A stretch of 64,000 nucleotides of DNA from NCBI GenBank assembly GCA_945860245.1, contig CAMAPO010000002.1:1-64000 (forward strand), in the 5' to 3' direction. Position numbers and translations under genes: made by a program. This stretch comes from Bifidobacterium breve. Its GTDB lineage: Bacteria; Actinomycetota; Actinomycetes; Nanopelagicales; Nanopelagicaceae. Positions 1 to 9,024 of the stretch are shown piece by piece; positions within the stretch are counted from its first letter, which is position 1; every line of letters starts with the position of its first letter. The notes beneath the pieces are model-generated. The model saw nothing but the letters and a program-made list of their open reading frames with translations, did not search any database and was not told the DNA's origin.

Positions 1-465
1 GCTGTTCAGAACAAGCAAGCGGGAGCAGAAATTGGTCGCATTCCTGTTGACTCAATCTATTCACCAGTTTTGAAGGTTACATACAAGGTAGAAGCAACTC
101 GCGTTGAACAGCGCACAGACTTCGACCGTCTTGTTGTTGATGTTGAAACAAAGCCATCAATGAAGCCACGCGATGCAGTTGCATCAGCTGGTAGGACTCT
201 TGTTGAACTCTTCGGTCTGGCACGCGAACTCAATGTCGATGCAGAAGGTATCGAGATGGGGCCATCTGTTATGGATGCTGCTCTTACTGCAGATCTTGCT
301 CGTGAAATCGAAGAGTTAGAACTCACAGTTCGTTCATACAACTGCTTGAAGCGCGAAGGCATTCACACAGTTGGCGAGCTAGTTAACCGTTCCGAGGCTG
401 ACTTGCTTGATATCCGTAACTTTGGTTCAAAGTCGATCGATGAGATCAAGGCAAAGCTTGTCTAA
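1..465 (+). CDS. rpoA: RNA polymerase alpha subunit, 3' part (starts outside the window)
   Basis: The reading frame is open from base 1, so the ORF-track start at 70 is internal. The translation covers the end of the N-terminal assembly domain ('[14 protein letters not shown]') and the alpha C-terminal domain with its helix-hairpin-helix fold ('[20 protein letters not shown]', '[15 protein letters not shown]'). The alpha-CTD contacts UP-element DNA and activators. The frame ends at TAA 463-465, right after KLV. Actinobacterial alpha subunits continue here with a 'GxxLKDSPxGFDP' tail, and that tail is still encoded in the same frame immediately downstream (next entry). The subunit is therefore about 34 residues shorter than expected. 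rplQ follows in the usual order. Confidence 0.97.
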   Translation, partial: AVQNKQAGAEIGRIPVDSIYSPVLKVTYKVEATRVEQRTDFDRLVVDVETKPSMKPRDAVASAGRTLVELFGLARELNVDAEGIEMGPSVMDAALTADLAREIEELELTVRSYNCLKREGIHTVGELVNRSEADLLDIRNFGSKSIDEIKAKLV

Positions 466-567
466 ATGGGAATGTCTCTAAAGGATAGCCCAGCAGGATT
501 TGATCCAACCAAGCACCAGAACTTCAATGCATCAGATGATGATTTCGCTGAAGCAGATCAGGCCTAG
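466..567 (+). other. Disconnected rpoA C-terminal tail (in-frame after TAA)
   Basis: This is a 33-codon open frame that begins with ATG directly after the rpoA TAA, in the same frame, and ends at TAG 565-567. Its product starts MGMSLKDSPAGFDP and ends in an acidic stretch (DDDFAEADQA). It matches the conserved end of actinobacterial RpoA, where the residue at the TAA position is an ordinary amino acid. One base change (for example GAA or CAA to TAA) would explain the break. There is no good ribosome binding site, but the adjacent TAAATG could allow reinitiation. It may be a sequencing or assembly error, a true truncation, or read-through. Confidence 0.75.
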
Positions 568-578
568 GAGATACGTAA

Positions 579-941
579 ATGCCAAAACCAACTAAAGGTC
601 CTCGTTTGGGTTCAGGCCCATCACATGAGCGTCTAATCCTTCGCACACTTGCTGAGCAATTGTTCGAACACGGCAAGATCACAACAACCGAGGCAAAGGC
701 TAAGCGCCTGCGTCCATTGGCTGAAAAGTTAATCACCTTCGCAAAGAAGGGCGATCTTCCAGCTCGTCGTGAAGTAATGGCGCGTATTGCAAATAAGAGC
801 GTTGTTCACACACTCTTTACTGAAATCGGTCCACGCTTTGCAACTCGCGAAGGCGGTTATACACGTATCACCAAGATCGGTCCCCGCAAGGGCGATAACG
901 CTCCAATGGCAGTTATCGAAGTTCTCTCTGACAAAGAGTAA
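579..941 (+). CDS. rplQ: 50S ribosomal protein L17
   Basis: The 120-residue protein has the L17 signature near its N-terminus ('[24 protein letters not shown]'; quoted parts '[10 protein letters not shown]', '[11 protein letters not shown]'). L17 sits near the peptide exit tunnel of the large subunit. The start is supported by AGGAG at 566-570, nine bases before ATG. The gene follows rpoA as in almost all bacteria and is probably cotranscribed with it and with truA ten bases downstream. It is close to the family's usual bacterial length. Confidence 0.98.
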   Translation: MPKPTKGPRLGSGPSHERLILRTLAEQLFEHGKITTTEAKAKRLRPLAEKLITFAKKGDLPARREVMARIANKSVVHTLFTEIGPRFATREGGYTRITKIGPRKGDNAPMAVIEVLSDKE

Positions 942-951
942 GTAATTTTCA

Positions 952-1788
952 ATGACTGAACCCACTCTCTATCCCGAGAGTGGGTTTCGTCGTTTACGCC
1001 TTGATCTTTCTTACGACGGCACCAACTTTTCAGGTTGGGCGGTGCAACCAGATCGCCGCACAGTGCAACAAGCGGTAGAAGATGCGATCAGTACAGTCAC
1101 ACAATCAAAGGCAGAGACAATTGTTGCCGGTCGCACCGATGCTGGTGTTCATGCAACTGGCCAAGTAATTCACGTTGATATTCCTGAATTAATTGAGCTC
1201 GATGACCTTGCCTACAAATTAAATCGCATCCTTGATGAAGATATCCGAATCAATCAAATACAGATTGCGCCACCAGCATTTCATGCGCGTTTTTCTGCGC
1301 TGCGCCGTTATTACGAATACCGAATTTTGGATGAAAATAAAGTAATTCCGCCTCTTGCGCGCTTTAATACTGAGCCTTGGTATCGCCGGCTAGATCTTGG
1401 CTTAATGAACGAAGCCAGTGCGCTATTACTCGGTACCCACGATTACGCTGCATTCTGTAAATTCCGTGAGGGTGCAACAACCACCCGCACTTTAGAAAGC
1501 TATTCCTGGCGCCGTGACAGCGATGGCTTCTTAATTGGCGATGTTGTGGCGGATGCATTCTGTTACTCAATGGTCCGCAATCTAGTCGGCGCAATTGTCT
1601 GCGTCGCAGATGGCCGAAAAGATGCGAGTTGGATATCAACACTGCTAGAAAATAAAGAGCGGGTCAGCGATTCATTGGTATTTCCAGGACGTGGCTTGAC
1701 CCTTTATAAAGTTGATTATCCAAGCGATGCCGAGCTTTTAGATCGATCGGCGAAGACCATCGCCCGGCGCGAGGAAGAAGCGAATTAA
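952..1788 (+). CDS. truA: tRNA pseudouridine(38-40) synthase
   Basis: TruA converts uridines 38-40 of the tRNA anticodon arm to pseudouridine. The 278-residue protein has the catalytic aspartate in 'AGRTDAGVHATGQV' and the N-terminal 'LDLSYDGTNFSGWAVQP' typical of the family. The C-terminal half has the 'CYSMVRNLVGAIV' motif. The gene lies ten bases after rplQ, the same order as in mycobacteria and streptomycetes. It ends the rpoA operon; the next gene has its own promoter. Confidence 0.97.
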   Translation: MTEPTLYPESGFRRLRLDLSYDGTNFSGWAVQPDRRTVQQAVEDAISTVTQSKAETIVAGRTDAGVHATGQVIHVDIPELIELDDLAYKLNRILDEDIRINQIQIAPPAFHARFSALRRYYEYRILDENKVIPPLARFNTEPWYRRLDLGLMNEASALLLGTHDYAAFCKFREGATTTRTLESYSWRRDSDGFLIGDVVADAFCYSMVRNLVGAIVCVADGRKDASWISTLLENKERVSDSLVFPGRGLTLYKVDYPSDAELLDRSAKTIARREEEAN

Positions 1789-1959
1789 TGAGTGAAATCC
1801 CGTCGATACAGCGCTGAATTTTCGCCCCCTTACGTGGAAATAGGCCATTTTGACCCGCCCCCTTATGAAAGGTAAAGTTCATCCCCTGCGCCAGATACGG
1901 TGCCGAAGGCAGTACCAAAAGATTTATCAAAGCTCACTATAAGAAGAAGGTAATGAAGC
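1789..1959 (+). promoter_or_regulatory. rplM-rpsI promoter and 5' leader
   Basis: This 171-base gap holds a good sigma-70 type promoter: TTGACC at 1850-1855, a 17-base spacer and TAAAGT at 1873-1878. Transcription should start near 1884-1886, giving a leader of about 75 nt. The leader contains a compact hairpin at 1899-1916: GGT-GCC, loop GAA, GGC, a three-base AGT bulge, then ACC. A purine-rich ribosome site (AGAAGAAGG, about 1940-1950) lies before the rplM ATG. An L13 autoregulatory leader is possible, since such leaders are known in Firmicutes, but I cannot match this one to a known family. Upstream of the promoter I see nothing else. Confidence 0.65.
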
Positions 1960-2412
1960 ATGCGCACATATAGCCCTAAGGCCGGAGATGCCGTCCGTAA
2001 TTGGCACATCATCGATGCCCAAGATGTAGTTCTTGGCCGCCTTGCAACACATGCTGCAGTACTTCTTCGCGGTAAGCACAAGGCGACATTTGCACCACAC
2101 ATGGATATGGGCGACTTCGTTGTAATCATCAACGCTGAAAAAGTTGCACTCACTGGCAATAAAGCGCTTTCAAAGTTTGAACACCGCCACTCAGGTTTCC
2201 CAGGTGGACTTCGCTCAACGGTTTATGGCGAACTAATTGAAAAGCACCCAACACGTTTGGTTGAAAAGGCGATCAAGGGAATGCTTCCTAAGAACCGCTT
2301 GGGTCAGCAAGTCGCATCAAAGTTAAAGGTTTACGCAGGTCCAGAGCACCCACACGGCGCTCAAGCACCAGCACCATATGTATTCACTCAAGTTTCACAG
2401 ATTGCAAAGTAA
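1960..2412 (+). CDS. rplM: 50S ribosomal protein L13
   Basis: The 150-residue protein has L13 landmarks: '[19 protein letters not shown]', '[19 protein letters not shown]', and '[11 protein letters not shown]'. L13 is an early 23S rRNA-binding assembly protein. The start has a purine-rich ribosome site about 10 bases upstream. rpsI follows after 14 bases, the standard L13-S9 pair. Confidence 0.98.
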   Translation: MRTYSPKAGDAVRNWHIIDAQDVVLGRLATHAAVLLRGKHKATFAPHMDMGDFVVIINAEKVALTGNKALSKFEHRHSGFPGGLRSTVYGELIEKHPTRLVEKAIKGMLPKNRLGQQVASKLKVYAGPEHPHGAQAPAPYVFTQVSQIAK

Positions 2413-2426
2413 GGGACCTATAACAA

Positions 2427-2921
2427 ATGTCAGATACAACTTATAACGAAGTTCCAGAATTGGACGAGAGCGAAGTTCCTACTTCTTACTCTTCATCATC
2501 ACCAGCTCCTGCAACCAACCGCCCTGCAATCAAGGCACCTGGCGCAGGCACCGGTCGACGTAAAGAAGCAGTTGCTCGCGTTCGCCTAGTACCTGGTACA
2601 GGTCGTTGGGTTGTTAACGGTAAGACACTTGAGAATTACTTCCCAAATAAGGTTCACCAACAATCAGTTTCTGAGCCATTCCGCACTGTCGGTGCTGAAA
2701 ATCAATACGATGTTTTCGCACGTATCAACGGTGGCGGAGTATCTGGTCAAGCTGGCGCACTTCGCTTAGGCGTGGCACGTTCACTTAACGAGATCGATGT
2801 TGATGCACACCGTCCAGCGCTTAAGAAGGCTGGATTCCTTTCACGTGATGCACGTGTTATCGAACGTAAGAAGTACGGTCTGAAGAAGGCCCGTAAGCGT
2901 TCGCAATACAGCAAGCGTTAA
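2427..2921 (+). CDS. rpsI: 30S ribosomal protein S9
   Basis: The C-terminal 125 residues are typical S9: '[17 protein letters not shown]', 'VARSLNEID' and the basic end '[12 protein letters not shown]', which reaches toward the P-site tRNA. The first 35-40 residues are an acidic, Ser/Pro/Ala-rich extension ([10 protein letters not shown]) of the kind common in actinobacterial S9. The total of 164 residues agrees with such an extended form. The gene is in an operon with rplM. Confidence 0.98.
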   Translation: MSDTTYNEVPELDESEVPTSYSSSSPAPATNRPAIKAPGAGTGRRKEAVARVRLVPGTGRWVVNGKTLENYFPNKVHQQSVSEPFRTVGAENQYDVFARINGGGVSGQAGALRLGVARSLNEIDVDAHRPALKKAGFLSRDARVIERKKYGLKKARKRSQYSKR

Positions 2922-2944
2922 TTCTCAAAGGCCGCAGAACAGAA

Positions 2945-4285
2945 GTGGCACTCTTTGGAACCGATGGCATACGTGGCTTAGCCAATCGTGATCTCACCGC
3001 TGAATTAGCACTCGACGTTGCTGTTGCCGCTGCACATATTCTCGTTGAAACAAATCCTGATAAATCTCACCGACCAAAGGCTGTTGTCGGGCAAGATTCA
3101 CGCGCTTCTGGTGAATTCTTAGAAGCCGCGGTCGTTGCTGGTTTAACTAGCGCCGGCGTTGATGTTTATCGCGTTGGCGTACTGCCAACTCCTGCAATCG
3201 CACATCTAGTTGCTGAATCCGGTGCCGACCTCGGTGTAATGATTTCTGCTTCACATAATCCTGCGCCAGATAATGGCATCAAATTGTTTTCACGCGGTGG
3301 GGGAAAGTTAGATGATGCCATCGAGAAGGCCATTGAAGCCCGAATTGGTGAGCCTTGGGAACGTCCAACTGGAGATGCCGTCGGTCGAGCAATTGTCGAT
3401 GAGAGCGCTCGCGAAAGATATTTAACACATTTGCTTTCATCAGTTAAAACTCCGCTAAAAGGTTTAAAGATCGTCGTTGATTGTGCAAATGGCGCAGCCT
3501 CCACTGTTTCGCCAGAGGCCTACCGTCGCGCAGGTGCTGAAGTAATTTCCATCTTTGATGCCCCTAATGGTTGGAATATCAATGATGGTTGCGGCTCTAC
3601 TCACCTAGAACAATTACGAAATGCGGTACTGCGCGAAGGCGCTGACTTCGGCGTTGCCCACGATGGTGATGCCGATCGGGTATTAGCAATTGATGCAGAC
3701 GGTGCTGAAATCGATGGCGATGTGATCATGACAATTCTGGCGCGCGGCTTTAAAGCATCAGGATCATTAAAGGCCAACACAATTGTTGCCACCGTGATGA
3801 GCAATCTCGGTTTCTTCCACGCCATGAAAGACGCTGGCATTACAGTTGAAACCACTGCAGTTGGCGATCGATATGTATTAGAAAAAATGATCGAAAAAGA
3901 ATTCTCACTGGGCGGCGAACAATCTGGCCATTTAATTATGCGCGATTTTGCTACCACTGGTGATGGAACCCTGACTGCTCTGGCACTTGCCCAAGAAGTT
4001 GTTAAATCTGGAAAGACTTTGCAAGAGTTAGCATCTGCGATGGTTCGCTTTCCGCAAGTGCTAGTAAATGTTAAAGATGTGGCTAAAGATAAGTTGGATC
4101 AATCGCAAGCGATCAAGGCCGCCGTTGCTGCCGCTGAAGCAAAACTCGGCGAGCATGGCCGGATTTTATTAAGAGCATCTGGTACTGAACCGCTTGTCCG
4201 CGTGATGGTTGAGGCGCAGAGTGATAACCTAGCGAGCGAAATAGCTAATGACCTCGCAAAGGTCGTTCAAGCAGAGCTGGGGTAA
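2945..4285 (+). CDS. glmM: Phosphoglucosamine mutase
   Basis: GlmM interconverts glucosamine-6-P and glucosamine-1-P on the way to UDP-GlcNAc. The 446-residue protein starts with GTG and reads 'ALFGTDGIRGLANRDLT'. The phosphoserine is Ser103 in 'ISASHNPAPDNGIK'. The metal loop 'HDGDADRVLAID' and the C-terminal phosphate-binding 'RASGTEPLVRVM' are intact. The gene lies between rpsI and glmS, so two amino-sugar pathway steps sit together, as in many actinobacteria. Confidence 0.97.
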   Translation: MALFGTDGIRGLANRDLTAELALDVAVAAAHILVETNPDKSHRPKAVVGQDSRASGEFLEAAVVAGLTSAGVDVYRVGVLPTPAIAHLVAESGADLGVMISASHNPAPDNGIKLFSRGGGKLDDAIEKAIEARIGEPWERPTGDAVGRAIVDESARERYLTHLLSSVKTPLKGLKIVVDCANGAASTVSPEAYRRAGAEVISIFDAPNGWNINDGCGSTHLEQLRNAVLREGADFGVAHDGDADRVLAIDADGAEIDGDVIMTILARGFKASGSLKANTIVATVMSNLGFFHAMKDAGITVETTAVGDRYVLEKMIEKEFSLGGEQSGHLIMRDFATTGDGTLTALALAQEVVKSGKTLQELASAMVRFPQVLVNVKDVAKDKLDQSQAIKAAVAAAEAKLGEHGRILLRASGTEPLVRVMVEAQSDNLASEIANDLAKVVQAELG

Positions 4286-4291
4286 ATACAA

Positions 4292-6136
4292 GTGTGCGGA
4301 ATTGTGGGTTACACAGGGCCACAGTCTGCAATTACTCCTTTAATTGAAGGCCTGCGTCGTCTCGAATATCGCGGTTATGACTCCGCGGGTATTGCACTCG
4401 GTACACCAGGTTCGCTCTTTATCGAAAAGCGTGCCGGCAAGTTAGCAAATCTCGAAGGTGCGCTCCCCGCAAATATGCCGGTTGTTCATTCTGGAATCGG
4501 CCACACGCGCTGGGCAACGCACGGGGGACCAACCGATCGCAATGCACATCCACACACAGATAACGAAGGCAAACTTGCCGTTATCCACAACGGAATTATC
4601 GAAAACTATTCTGAGCTAAAAGCCGAACTGCAAGCACGTGGCCACTCTTTCTCCTCTGATACCGATACCGAATCTGTGGCGCATTTACTTTCTGATCTGC
4701 GCAAATCAAATAATGGTAATTTAACTCAAGCAATGCGCGAGGCTGTTACCCGCCTACGTGGCTCATTTACCTTGGTTGCAGTCCACGCTGATGCCCCCGA
4801 AACTATTGTTGGTGTTCGCCGCAATTCACCGTTGGTCGTCGGCTTAGGCGATGGTGAAAACTTTATGGCATCTGATGTTGCAGCATTTATTGATTACACC
4901 AAGCGCGCAGTTGAACTCGGCCAAGATGAAATCATCACAATGACCCCAACTGGAATTTCTATAATCGACTTAGCTGGCAAAGCGATCGCCCCAAAGGAGT
5001 ACACGATTACTTGGGATGCAGCTTCTGCACAAAAAGGTGGCTACTCACACTTCATGCTCAAAGAAATCTTTGAACAACCAAAGGCGGTTGCTGACACTCT
5101 AATTGGCCGTTTGACCGATAACGGCCAAATCGAACTCGATGAATTACATATGTCAGATGCCGAGATAAAGGCGCTGAAGAAGATTGTGGTGATCGCCTGC
5201 GGCACCGCATATCACGCTGGCATGATCGCAAAATATGTCATCGAAAAGTGGGCGAAGATTTCAGTAGAAGTAGAAATCGCTAGCGAATATCGTTACCGCG
5301 ATCCAATAATTGATTCAAATACTTTGGTTATTGCCATTTCGCAATCCGGCGAGACTATGGATACCTTGATGGCGATCCGCCATGCCAAGGCTGCCGGCGC
5401 GCGTGTGCTTGCGATCTGCAATACCAACAGCTCAACTATTCCGCGCGAATCAGATGCAGTGCTTTACACACACGCTGGCCCCGAAATTGCCGTTGCATCG
5501 ACCAAGGCGTTGCTAACTCAGATCGTGGCCGTTGATTTAATTGCGCTGCACTTAGCCCAGGTGCGTGGTGAGCTAAGTGATGCTCAGGTACACGATCTCT
5601 ACAATGAGATGCTCGAACTTCCAGGCAAGATCGAACAAATCTTAGAAACAGTTGAACCACTTCGCGCCTTGACCCGCACCTTTGCCAAGTCAGAGACAGT
5701 TTTATTTATTGGCCGCAATATCGGCTATCCCGTTGTATTAGAAGGTGCGCTTAAGTTAAAAGAGTTGGCTTATATTCACGCCGAAGGATTTGCTGGTGGT
5801 GAGTTAAAGCATGGGTCGATTGCGCTGATCGATAAAGATAAAGGCACACCAGTTATTGCAATTCTGCCTTCAGGAAGTGACCACGCACTTGATGAAAAGA
5901 TGTTGAGCAATATTCAAGAAGTTAAAGCCCGTGGTGCACGAGTAATAGTGATTGCACACGAAGGTGCAGAAGTCGTTGGCGCAGAACACATTATTCGTAT
6001 TCCAGCATGCTCACCACTCTTCCAACCAATATTGGCGACCGTTCCTTTACAAGTATTTGCCTATGAAATGGCAGTTGCCCGCGGCAACGATGTAGATCAG
6101 CCACGTAACTTGGCTAAATCAGTTACAGTCGAATAA
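4292..6136 (+). CDS. glmS: Glutamine-fructose-6-phosphate aminotransferase (isomerizing)
   Basis: GlmS makes glucosamine-6-P from fructose-6-P and glutamine. The start is GTG, followed directly by the nucleophile Cys2 ('CGIVGYTG'). The N-terminal glutaminase domain has 'GIGHTRWATHGGPTDRNAHP'. Two SIS isomerase domains follow, seen in 'AISQSGETMDTLMA' and 'HAEGFAGGELKHGSIALI', and the protein ends in 'LAKSVTVE', the typical C-tail. The length of 614 residues is normal. It starts six bases after glmM. I saw no glmS ribozyme, and there is no room for one. Confidence 0.98.
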   Translation: MCGIVGYTGPQSAITPLIEGLRRLEYRGYDSAGIALGTPGSLFIEKRAGKLANLEGALPANMPVVHSGIGHTRWATHGGPTDRNAHPHTDNEGKLAVIHNGIIENYSELKAELQARGHSFSSDTDTESVAHLLSDLRKSNNGNLTQAMREAVTRLRGSFTLVAVHADAPETIVGVRRNSPLVVGLGDGENFMASDVAAFIDYTKRAVELGQDEIITMTPTGISIIDLAGKAIAPKEYTITWDAASAQKGGYSHFMLKEIFEQPKAVADTLIGRLTDNGQIELDELHMSDAEIKALKKIVVIACGTAYHAGMIAKYVIEKWAKISVEVEIASEYRYRDPIIDSNTLVIAISQSGETMDTLMAIRHAKAAGARVLAICNTNSSTIPRESDAVLYTHAGPEIAVASTKALLTQIVAVDLIALHLAQVRGELSDAQVHDLYNEMLELPGKIEQILETVEPLRALTRTFAKSETVLFIGRNIGYPVVLEGALKLKELAYIHAEGFAGGELKHGSIALIDKDKGTPVIAILPSGSDHALDEKMLSNIQEVKARGARVIVIAHEGAEVVGAEHIIRIPACSPLFQPILATVPLQVFAYEMAVARGNDVDQPRNLAKSVTVE

Positions 6137-6138
6137 CC

Positions 6139-6807
6139 ATGTCGGTAGTGTTCGATACACGTCGCGCACAGATGGTGCGGGCATTTCGCTGGTCAGCAAC
6201 ACTTTTTATCGGCTTTTTACTTACAACGCAGCAAGTTATTACCAATGGGCCGCTGATCGAAATAGATAAGTGGATCCATGACTTGGACAGGCCTAAGTTT
6301 CACGGGATAGGCGGTTTTTTTATTCGCCGCTTAGATGATCTTGGTCTGCGTGGTGTAACTGCAACTGCGTTATTGCTCGCCGCCTTCTATATTGCGCGCC
6401 GCTTTAAAACGTGGCGCCCACTTAATTTGGCGATCCTCTCTTTAATATCTCTAAATCTAGTTGTTGGATTCTTTAAATTCTGGCTTGGTCGCACCAAGCC
6501 AAAAGTTGGTATCGATTTGCTGCACTTTGGCGGAATGTCATATCCCAGCGGGCACGCATCAAATGCCTTACTTACTTGGGGAGTACTGGCATATTTAATT
6601 TATCGATATGCACACGTTGATCGCTATCAAGGACGTTTGGCGAGCGCTGGCGTTGCAACCATTAGTTTGACGGTCTGCATAGTTTCGCTAATTCGCGACA
6701 CACACTGGTTCTCAGATTTGTTAGGAGGCCTCTTCATTGGCGGTGCGTTATTGGTCTTAGTTATCGCTATTGATCGTTATTGGCCCTCTAATAGCCAACT
6801 CTCTTAA
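6139..6807 (+). CDS. PAP2-family (phosphatidic acid phosphatase-like) membrane protein
   Basis: The 222-residue protein has about five or six hydrophobic segments and PAP2 motifs. The central motif is 'SYPSGHAS' (PSGH). The first motif is degenerate ('[10 protein letters not shown]' in place of K-x6-R-P). The third reads '[13 protein letters not shown]', keeping H and D, but the nearest arginine is three rather than six residues before the histidine. Family members dephosphorylate lipid phosphates such as undecaprenyl-PP or phosphatidic acid. It lies three bases after glmS, so a role in cell-wall lipid-carrier recycling is plausible but inferred. Activity is uncertain because of the motif changes. 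Confidence 0.8.
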   Translation: MSVVFDTRRAQMVRAFRWSATLFIGFLLTTQQVITNGPLIEIDKWIHDLDRPKFHGIGGFFIRRLDDLGLRGVTATALLLAAFYIARRFKTWRPLNLAILSLISLNLVVGFFKFWLGRTKPKVGIDLLHFGGMSYPSGHASNALLTWGVLAYLIYRYAHVDRYQGRLASAGVATISLTVCIVSLIRDTHWFSDLLGGLFIGGALLVLVIAIDRYWPSNSQLS

Positions 6808-6814
6808 CGCCAAT

Positions 6815-6827
6815 TACACTAAAGAAC
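6815..6827 (+). promoter_or_regulatory. Leaderless -10 box of acpS
   Basis: TACACT at 6815-6820 lies 7 nt before the acpS ATG, and there is no Shine-Dalgarno sequence. A -10 box at this distance places the transcription start at or next to the A of ATG, so the mRNA is probably leaderless. Confidence 0.6.
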
Positions 6828-7169
6828 ATGATTGATGGCATTGGTATCGATGTAGTTGATATCGCTCGCTTTGCCGAATCACTAGAGCGAACCCCATCTC
6901 TGCGCGAGAAGTTATTTACCCCCGCTGAAGCAACCAAGCCAATCCCATCTCTTGCCGCACGCTTTGCCGCTAAAGAAGCGCTCGCCAAAGCTTTAAACGC
7001 AGGTCACGGTCTGCCTTGGCATGATGCAGAAGTAATTAACCACGAAAGTGGCAAACCAGATTTTCTCTTTCGAGGCGAAATCGCTGAATTAGTTGATGGC
7101 GCCAAGGTTCATCTCACGCTCTCGCACGATGCCGGAATCGCATCTGCCATGGTGGTGGTGGAGCGATGA
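6828..7169 (+). CDS. acpS: Holo-[acyl-carrier-protein] synthase
   Basis: AcpS transfers 4'-phosphopantetheine from CoA to the serine of acyl carrier protein. The 113-residue protein has the two family signatures: '[12 protein letters not shown]' with the metal-binding aspartate (Asp8) and '[12 protein letters not shown]' with the conserved glutamate (Glu50). The length is typical. Its stop overlaps the start of alr by 4 nt (ATGA), so the two are translationally coupled. Confidence 0.95.
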   Translation: MIDGIGIDVVDIARFAESLERTPSLREKLFTPAEATKPIPSLAARFAAKEALAKALNAGHGLPWHDAEVINHESGKPDFLFRGEIAELVDGAKVHLTLSHDAGIASAMVVVER

Positions 7170-8266
7170 CCAATCGCGCAGAGGCAGTCATTGATCTATC
7201 TGCGATCAGAGCAAATGTTGCCTTTCTCAAAGGCAAAGCTGGAGTCGATTTATTAGCTGTTGTTAAAGCAGATGGCTATGGTCACGGACTTATTCCAGTT
7301 GCCAAGGCAGCGCTAGAAGGCGGTGCAACTTGGCTTGGTGTTGCCCTTCTTGAAGAAGCGATCACACTTCGCGCAGCGGGTATTACTGCACCGATCTTGG
7401 CGTGGCTGGTGCCGCCAGGATCTGACTTTAAGAGCGCGGTAGATCACGATATTGATATCGCAGTATCCTCAATTAAAGCACTTGATGAAGTCGGAGCAGT
7501 AGCTGGCACCAAACGTCCGCGGATACATTTAGAAGTTGATACCGGAATGACGCGCGGTGGCTTTCTATCTGAGTGGAGTGAGATTGATGCCAACCATGTA
7601 CAAGGTGTGGAAATCATCGGAATCTTTTCTCACTTTGCGCGCGCGGACGAACCAGGTCAACCACAAAACTTAGAGCAGTTAACTCGCTTTAAAAAAATGG
7701 TCGCCACCCTGGAGTCTTTTGGATTCACAAATATAATTCGCCACCTTTCAAATTCTGCAGCAACGCTGGTTGATCCGGCTGCCACCTTTGACATGGTGCG
7801 CACCGGTATCGCAATGTATGGGCTCAGTCCTGATGTAATTACTTTAGGTATATCTGAAAAACTTTCTCTAAAACCTGCAATGACCCTTCGAGCAAAGTTA
7901 CATTTGGTAAAAGATGTCCCTGTGGGATCACCCGTTGGTTATGGCGCAACCGAAATAACAAAGGTTGATACAAAGCTAGGATTGGTTGCCATGGGTTATG
8001 CCGATGGAATACCGCGCATTGCTAAAAATGTCGGAGTTACTTTTGATGGAAAGCGCGCACCTATTATCGGCCGCGTTTCCATGGATCAATTCGTTGTAGA
8101 CCTGGGCGCCACATCAACTGCGCAATCTGGGGATTGGGTAACCGTATTTGGTCCAGGTATTGGCGGTGAATACACCGCAGACGACTGGGGCGCTGCATCA
8201 GGATCTATAAATTACGAGATAGTTACACGAATTGGCCCGCGAGTGCCTAGAATCTACCAACTATGA
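7166..8266 (+). CDS. alr: Alanine racemase
   Basis: Alr interconverts L- and D-alanine for peptidoglycan. The PLP lysine is Lys34 in '[11 protein letters not shown]'. The second catalytic residue is the tyrosine in '[10 protein letters not shown]'. Other conserved stretches are '[12 protein letters not shown]' and '[11 protein letters not shown]'. The length of 366 residues is normal. It overlaps acpS upstream and an ABC transporter ATPase gene downstream, both by 4 nt. In mycobacteria alr is followed by tsaE; here a transporter cassette lies between them. Confidence 0.97.
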   Translation: MTNRAEAVIDLSAIRANVAFLKGKAGVDLLAVVKADGYGHGLIPVAKAALEGGATWLGVALLEEAITLRAAGITAPILAWLVPPGSDFKSAVDHDIDIAVSSIKALDEVGAVAGTKRPRIHLEVDTGMTRGGFLSEWSEIDANHVQGVEIIGIFSHFARADEPGQPQNLEQLTRFKKMVATLESFGFTNIIRHLSNSAATLVDPAATFDMVRTGIAMYGLSPDVITLGISEKLSLKPAMTLRAKLHLVKDVPVGSPVGYGATEITKVDTKLGLVAMGYADGIPRIAKNVGVTFDGKRAPIIGRVSMDQFVVDLGATSTAQSGDWVTVFGPGIGGEYTADDWGAASGSINYEIVTRIGPRVPRIYQL

Positions 8267-9024
8267 GCGCCGCACTGTTATACGCAAAAGGTGTGAGCAT
8301 CTCCTTTGGCGGACTTAAAGCCCTGCATGATGTGCACCTAGAACTTCGCCCTAATGAAGTCGTCGGAGTCATCGGACCAAATGGCGCCGGTAAGACAACT
8401 TTATTTAATGCTATGTGTGGATTAGTTAAACCAGATTCCGGAAAATTTGAATTTGAAGGTAAAGAACGTGCTTGGCCACGCACCGATGAATTGATAGACC
8501 TTGGTATTTCGCGCACCTTGCAAGGCGTTGGTCTCTTCCCAGAGTTAACAGTTTTAGAGAATGTAATGGTTGGGGCGCAGAAGTTGGCTAAGACAGGTTT
8601 AATTTCTGCCGCACTTGGCACAAATAAGCGCGATGAAGAAGTGCTACGTGATAAAGCGATGCGCGCACTTGATCGCGTCTACGCCGGCACCTTGGCTAAT
8701 CGTCGCGCAGATACCTTGGCCTACCCAGATACCAAACGAGTATCAATTGCGCGTGCGCTCGTTTCTGAACCAAAGATTTTGATGCTCGATGAACCAGCAG
8801 GTGGACTTGGCCCACAAGATATCGAGTGGATGAACAACTTAATCCGTAATTTGACTGCAACGATGTCAATTTTAATTGTTGAGCACCATATGGATGTAGT
8901 GATGAGCGTCTGCGATCGTTTATATGTTTTAAACTTTGGTGAAGTAATTGCAAGCGGTGCTGCCGAAACCGTGCGTCGCGATCCAGCTGTGATCGCCGCT
9001 TACCTTGGAACTGGGGTAGCGTAA
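8263..9024 (+). CDS. livG: Branched-chain amino acid-type ABC transporter ATP-binding protein (LivG family)
   Basis: The 253-residue ATPase has Walker A 'GPNGAGKTT', Walker B 'ILMLDEPAGGLGP' and a C-terminal 'VLNFGEVIASG' segment typical of LivG. The signature loop region, 'AYPDTKRVSIARAL', lacks a clear LSGGQ motif: LivG proteins usually have 'LxYGxQRRLEIARAL' and this reads 'LAYPDTKRVSIARAL'. It pairs with LivF to power a HAAT-family importer. The gene overlaps alr by 4 nt and livF by 1 nt. The substrate (branched-chain or other amino acid, amide or urea) cannot be read from sequence. Confidence 0.92.
   Translation: MSAALLYAKGVSISFGGLKALHDVHLELRPNEVVGVIGPNGAGKTTLFNAMCGLVKPDSGKFEFEGKERAWPRTDELIDLGISRTLQGVGLFPELTVLENVMVGAQKLAKTGLISAALGTNKRDEEVLRDKAMRALDRVYAGTLANRRADTLAYPDTKRVSIARALVSEPKILMLDEPAGGLGPQDIEWMNNLIRNLTATMSILIVEHHMDVVMSVCDRLYVLNFGEVIASGAAETVRRDPAVIAAYLGTGVA

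Noticed and set aside
1865-1942. A 25-codon ORF (MKGKVHPLRQ...) upstream of rplM as a leader peptide
   Set aside because: Its ATG lies between the -35 and -10 boxes of the promoter, so it would not be on the transcript, and it lacks a ribosome site.
4286-4291. glmS ribozyme or riboswitch
   Set aside because: Only six bases separate glmM from glmS, so there is no leader.
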